DNA from: CADEED01 sp035525785 | GTDB taxonomy: Bacteria; Pseudomonadota; Gammaproteobacteria; Steroidobacterales; Steroidobacteraceae | Length of the DNA stretch: 64,000 nucleotides | Direction: 5' to 3' | Assembly: GCA_035525785.1 (NCBI GenBank) | Contig: DATLDQ010000062.1 | Span: 12,181-76,180, forward strand | In this document: one piece after another, positions 60,511 to 64,000 of the stretch | How positions within the stretch are numbered: the stretch's first letter is position 1 | How the letters are laid out: every line of letters begins with the position of its first letter | Translations under genes and position numbers: made by a program | The notes under the pieces: generated by a model | What the model saw: the letters and a program-made list of their open reading frames with translations, nothing else | What the model was told of the DNA's origin: nothing | Databases searched by the model: none

Positions 60511-60909
60511 CCGGATGTTGATCTCGATCTGGATGCCATCCGGATCGAACACGAAAAGCTGCCGCAGCGGCTTGCCGGGCACCTGCGTCGAACGATATGG
60601 CAGGCCATGCCTCGAGAAGCTTTGCACCAGCGCGTCATGATCCGTTGCCGCGAACGCGATGTGATCGACGCTGCCGCTGCCGTGGTCATTCGGGTCGGCC
60701 GGGTTCGCCGCGGTGCGCGAGGTCTGGTCGTAGCTCGCGCGCTCGGCCACGTGGATGCAGGCGACATCCCCCGCGTAGATCCAGAGCCCCTTGAAGCGGA
60801 ACGGCGGCCGGTCGCCGGCGCGCAGCCCGAGCACGTCGCAATAAAAGTGGCGCGTCTTCTCGAGATCCTTCGCCAGCACCATGAAGTGCTGCATGTGTGT
60901 AATGGGCAT
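60496..60909 (-). CDS. VOC (glyoxalase/dioxygenase fold) protein
   Basis: The 137-residue protein has two beta-alpha-beta-beta-beta repeats with likely metal ligands His in HMQHFMVLAKDLEKT, His in SVDHIAFAATDHDAL and Glu in DPDGIQIEIN. VOC enzymes include glyoxalase I, fosfomycin-resistance and ring-cleavage enzymes; the substrate here cannot be told. I chose ATG 60909 (MPITHMQHF). It is 12 bp downstream of the AEC transporter gene. Confidence 0.85.
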   Translation of the reverse strand: MPITHMQHFMVLAKDLEKTRHFYCDVLGLRAGDRPPFRFKGLWIYAGDVACIHVAERASYDQTSRTAANPADPNDHGSGSVDHIAFAATDHDALVQSFSRHGLPYRSTQVPGKPLRQLFVFDPDGIQIEINIRSQPG

Positions 60910-60920
60910 GGGCCGCGAGC

Positions 60921-61838
60921 CTAAACAAATGTCACGGCCAGGGGAATCCACAGCGCGCCGGCGAATACGGCGATGGCGGCGGCGCTGGCCGTGAGCTCGA
61001 TGTCCAGGCCTTCGCGCGCCGACAGCACCACGGCCGTGAAGCCGATCGGCGCTGACGCGCCCAACGCGACCACGCGCGCCATCTGCTCATCGAAGCCCCA
61101 GGTTCCGACGAGAGCTCTTCCCAGCGCGAGTCCGGCGCCGAGTCCGAGCGCCGAACGGATCGCCACCGTGCTCCATACCTCCGCGCGGCGCAGGCCGCGG
61201 GCGCTCACCAGCAGGCCCATGGCGAGTGGCACGAGCAGCACGCAGCCCTGGCCCACGCGCAAGGTGTTGCTGAGAAAACTCTGCGGTATCGGCAAGTCGA
61301 TGAGGTTCACGGCCAGCGCCACCGCCAACACCCACAGCGGTGGCGAGGCAAGGCTCCGCAACAACAGCACCGGGATGTCGTCGCGATGGCCGCCATACTT
61401 GCAGGCAACCACGGTGGTCACCGTCCAGGCGAGCACCGCGTGGCCCATGTCGAACATCACGAGCTCGGCGAAGGGTTCGGCCGCGAGGCTCAGCGCAGCG
61501 AACGGATAGATCATCGAGATGTTCATCGACATGGCGCTGACGGCCATCGCGCCCTGCCCCGCGGGCGGTAAGCCGAACCGGCGCGAGACCAGCGTTGCGA
61601 CGGCCCAACCGATGAGGGCGACACCCACCGCGGCCACGGGCAGCAATGCATGCTCGCGCGCCATGGGGACGCCTGCGAGCGCACCGAAGATGAGGATGGG
61701 CAGGCCGATGTAGAAGACGAAACTCAGGAGCCAGCGGCCCTGGGCTTCACCCGCCCAACCCGCGCGCCTGAGCGCGATGCCCAGGAAGAAAAGCGCGGCG
61801 ATCGCCGCGAGCCGCCAGTGCGTCAGCAGGAAATCCAC
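60921..61838 (-). CDS. AEC-family (auxin efflux carrier-like) transporter
   Basis: The 305-residue protein has about ten hydrophobic helices, with GIALRRAGWAGEAQGRWLLS, VFYIGLPILIFGALAG and the repeated-half pattern of AEC permeases (NTLRVGQGCVLLVPLAMGLL; ASAPIGFTAVVLSAREGLDI). These export or import small acids such as malonate or malate in bacteria. Start GTG 61838. It lies 16 bp after the nuclease gene and 12 bp before the VOC gene. Confidence 0.85.
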   Translation of the reverse strand: MDFLLTHWRLAAIAALFFLGIALRRAGWAGEAQGRWLLSFVFYIGLPILIFGALAGVPMAREHALLPVAAVGVALIGWAVATLVSRRFGLPPAGQGAMAVSAMSMNISMIYPFAALSLAAEPFAELVMFDMGHAVLAWTVTTVVACKYGGHRDDIPVLLLRSLASPPLWVLAVALAVNLIDLPIPQSFLSNTLRVGQGCVLLVPLAMGLLVSARGLRRAEVWSTVAIRSALGLGAGLALGRALVGTWGFDEQMARVVALGASAPIGFTAVVLSAREGLDIELTASAAAIAVFAGALWIPLAVTFV

Positions 61839-61854
61839 GCGGAACCGGCGCCTT

Positions 61855-62469
61855 TCAGTTGGGTGGCGTGTACGTGGCGGCGCCCGCCAGCTTCAACACT
61901 TCGAGGCACTTCTCGCGCGTCTCCGCATAGGGCGTGGGCAGCACCCGGATCTCGCCATTTTTCAGGAAACGCCATTCGGGCGGATAGACCCAGTCGCTTA
62001 CCGGCTGCGCCCAAAGCCCTAACTTCTGATCGCGGGCTTCGGCTTCGAGGTCGCAGTAGCGCGGCTCGCGCATGTAGCGGCGCAGCGCCCAGGCATGACC
62101 CTGGCGGAGCAGGGTCTCGTTGATGTTCACGCGCTTGCCGTCGGCCAGCAGCCACACCACCGCGACCATCCTCTTGAAAGCGTCCGTGGTCACGACCTCG
62201 AGCTCCACGTTCGAACCCAGCGGCAACAATGCCTTGAGGGCGGCGGAGGACTGGCGGCCATAGGGCTGGTCGTATTCCGGGGTGTCGATGGCCGAGAGCC
62301 GCACGCGACCATGACCCGATTCCATGTTGACTTCGAGGGAATCGCCGTCGCTGACCCGTGTGACCTTCGCGGTTACATGCTTTGGCGCGACTTCGTCGGC
62401 AGGGGTGATGCCCGAAAACGTGGTGACGTAGACGATGCCGAGGAATAGAAAACCAGTGTTGCGCCGCAT
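61855..62469 (-). CDS. Exported thermonuclease-like (SNase) protein
   Basis: The 204-residue protein has an N-terminal export signal (TGFLFLGIVYVTTFSG) and an SNase domain with VTRVSDGDSLEV, VRLSAIDTPEYDQPYG (Arg and acidic catalytic residues), RMVAVVWLLADGKRVNINET and LLRQGHAWALRRYM. It probably degrades DNA or RNA outside the cytoplasm. It starts divergent from the halogenase gene; the intergenic stretch of 224 bp also holds a minus-strand terminator. Confidence 0.87.
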   Translation of the reverse strand: MRRNTGFLFLGIVYVTTFSGITPADEVAPKHVTAKVTRVSDGDSLEVNMESGHGRVRLSAIDTPEYDQPYGRQSSAALKALLPLGSNVELEVVTTDAFKRMVAVVWLLADGKRVNINETLLRQGHAWALRRYMREPRYCDLEAEARDQKLGLWAQPVSDWVYPPEWRFLKNGEIRVLPTPYAETREKCLEVLKLAGAATYTPPN

Positions 62470-62514
62470 GGCGACGGTTTAGCACACCGGCATGCCAAAT
62501 GAAGTGCGTAACGG

Positions 62515-62561
62515 AAAAAAAAAGACCTCCGCCGCACCCAGGGGGATCGGCGGCGAAGGTC
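62515..62561 (-). terminator. Strong intrinsic terminator with no annotated gene upstream
   Basis: On the minus strand the 12-bp stem (62550-62561 with 62524-62535; one G-U wobble in RNA) is followed by nine Ts (62515-62523). No gene on the minus strand ends here: the nuclease gene starts downstream at 62469 and the region up to 62694 has no coding frame of note. It may end a small RNA or a leader transcript of the nuclease operon. Confidence 0.75.
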
Positions 62562-62693
62562 GAATCAACCCGAGGTTCGATCATTGCTTCAGGGGGACCG
62601 GCGCATCTTTGCCCACGCCTAACAGCCTTTCATCCGTATTTGTGCATACGTATTCGTAGGCCGCACCGGGGGCGGCGTGCAAACATTGCCGCG

Positions 62694-64000
62694 GTGGAAT
62701 CCGTCCCCAAAGATCGGCGCGATGATGCGCAGTCGGCGCTGGCACGTTCGGTCGTCATCGTCGGCGGGGGCACGGCCGGGTGGATGACCGCCGCGTCGCT
62801 CGCGCATCGGCTCGCCCGCCTGGGCGTCGAGATCACGCTGGTCGAATCTTCGGCAGTCGGCACCATCGGCGTCGGCGAAGCCACCGTGCCCGCCATCCGG
62901 CGGTACTTCCACTCACTCGGACTCAGCGCCTTCGAGGTCATGAAAGCCACGAATGGCACCGTGAAGCTCGCCATCGAGTTCGACGGCTGGCGCCACGAAG
63001 GCCATTCGTTCATGCACCCGTTCGGCAGTTTCGGGCTCGAAGCCGGCCCGGTGGCGTTCAATCATCTGTGGACCCGGCTGAGGCGCAGCGCGAATCCGGG
63101 CGAGCTCGATGAATATTCCATGGGTGCCCAGCTCGCCCGCGCGGGACGCGTGACGATGCCGCCCGACGATGCGCGTGTCGACTTCGAGCATTTCGACTGG
63201 GCGGTGCACTTCGATGCCGCGAAGTTCGCGAGCTTCCTGCGCGTCTTCGCGGAAAGCCGCGGCGTGCGCCGCGTCGATGCCAAGGTGGCCGAGGTGCTGA
63301 CCAATGGCGAGCACATCGAGGGCATCCGGCTGGAGTCGGGCGACCGCCTCGACGCGTCGCTGTTCGTCGATTGCAGCGGCTTTCATCGAGTGCTCATCGA
63401 GAAGGCGCTGCATTCGGGCTTCGTCGACTGGCGTCACTGGCTGGTGTGCGACCGGGCCGTCGCCATGCCCTGCGCGCATGCGGACCCCGGCGATCTCGCG
63501 CCGAGCACGCGCTCGCGCGCGCTCGATGCCGGCTGGGCCTGGCGCATCCCGCTGCAGAATCGCGTCGGCAACGGCTACGTGTATTCATCGGACCACATCA
63601 GCGACGACGCGGCGGTGTCGGTTCTGCGCGGCCAGCTCGAGGGTGCGGCGCTCGCGGAGCCCCACGTCGTGAGATTCCGCGCCGGCCACGTGAAGCGCTT
63701 CTGGATCGGCAACTGCGTGGCCATCGGGCTCGCCTGTGGTTTCCTCGAACCGCTCGAATCCACGAGCATCTCGCTCATCCAGATGGGCATCGACAAACTA
63801 CTGCACTTCTGGCCTGACGAACCGGTGGCGCCCGAACGGGCCGCGGCGCTCGTGGCGGAATACAACCGCCTGTCCGTGGTCGAATACGAACGCATCCGGG
63901 ACTTCATCATCCTGCACTACAGCGCCAATGGGCGGACCCGCGGCGAGCTGTGGAAGTACTGCCGGGAAATGACGCTGCCCGAGACGCTCACGCGCAAGAT
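62694..64000 (+). CDS. Flavin-dependent tryptophan halogenase-family protein (3' end missing)
   Basis: The frame runs from a GTG at 62694 past the window end (435 complete codons). It has the FAD motif VVIVGGGTAGWMTAASLA, SAVGTIGVGEATVPAIRRYF, the presumed catalytic Lys in NGTVKLAIEFDGW, the WxWxIP motif (GWAWRIPLQNR), GYVYSSDHISDDAA and CGFLEPLESTSISLI with the conserved Glu. These match PrnA/RebH-type halogenases. In related bacteria similar genes often lie beside TonB receptors and their substrates are unknown. No Shine-Dalgarno is obvious, so the start is uncertain. Confidence 0.9.
   Translation, partial: MESVPKDRRDDAQSALARSVVIVGGGTAGWMTAASLAHRLARLGVEITLVESSAVGTIGVGEATVPAIRRYFHSLGLSAFEVMKATNGTVKLAIEFDGWRHEGHSFMHPFGSFGLEAGPVAFNHLWTRLRRSANPGELDEYSMGAQLARAGRVTMPPDDARVDFEHFDWAVHFDAAKFASFLRVFAESRGVRRVDAKVAEVLTNGEHIEGIRLESGDRLDASLFVDCSGFHRVLIEKALHSGFVDWRHWLVCDRAVAMPCAHADPGDLAPSTRSRALDAGWAWRIPLQNRVGNGYVYSSDHISDDAAVSVLRGQLEGAALAEPHVVRFRAGHVKRFWIGNCVAIGLACGFLEPLESTSISLIQMGIDKLLHFWPDEPVAPERAAALVAEYNRLSVVEYERIRDFIILHYSANGRTRGELWKYCREMTLPETLTRK

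Noticed and set aside
1..64000. CRISPR array, prophage, insertion sequence, tRNA or rRNA
   Set aside because: No regularly spaced repeats, transposase or integrase frames, or recognisable tRNA/rRNA sequence were seen.

Overview
The window is high-GC, gene-dense chromosomal DNA with almost no mobile-element content. It looks like a gammaproteobacterium near Xanthomonadales/Nevskiales (a Steroidobacteraceae-like organism is my best guess). The evidence is a fused aspartokinase-diaminopimelate decarboxylase, a TrpR-like regulator heading a complete hisGDCBHAF(IE) operon, a SAM-I riboswitch in front of metX-metB, a tonB-exbB-exbD-exbD cluster, and a flavin-dependent halogenase of the kind common in these bacteria. 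The taxonomic call is inference.
Layout. 1-5255 (+): tail of a type II secretion operon (gspH partial, I, J, K, L, M, N). 5256-16212 (-): a probable operon encoding two ABC permeases, a double ATPase, an AlaA-type aminotransferase and an AddB/AddA-like helicase-nuclease pair. 16274-17985 (+): etfBA. 18077-20776: peroxiredoxin and HMG-CoA lyase (-), divergent from a class III CoA-transferase (+). 20843-30553 (-): M17 aminopeptidase, MFS transporter, ilvD, tonB, exbB, two exbD and two paralogous exported TPR proteins. 30586-37520 (+): an attenuator-controlled ilvC-leuA-ilvE-leuC-leuD-leuB operon. 37517-39605: small conserved genes, including an SDR-like protein without its catalytic residues. 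39642-42138 (-): SAM riboswitch, metX, metB. 42185-49992 (+): regulator, operator and his operon. 50048-62469: unknown exported protein, lysAC, a small acidic protein, SAM hydrolase, a fused MFS/aminopropyltransferase-like protein, L,D-transpeptidase, apt, hydrolase, VOC protein, AEC transporter and a secreted nuclease. 62694-end (+): a halogenase running off the window.
Themes. Four amino-acid pathways sit within 33 kb, and three show a readable control device: a Leu/Val/Ile leader peptide with mutually exclusive hairpins before ilvC, a SAM-I aptamer before metX, and an inverted repeat over the his promoter. Envelope and export functions make up the other main theme (T2SS, TonB/ExbBD with TPR partners, L,D-transpeptidase). 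I see no CRISPR array, prophage, IS element, rRNA or tRNA. No single locus is clearly a new defence or mobile system. The most unusual items are the duplicated TPR proteins in the TonB operon, the Tat-exported SDR that lost its catalytic triad, the probable ATT start of hisF, the repeat tail of GspI, and an intergenic terminator with no gene in front of it.
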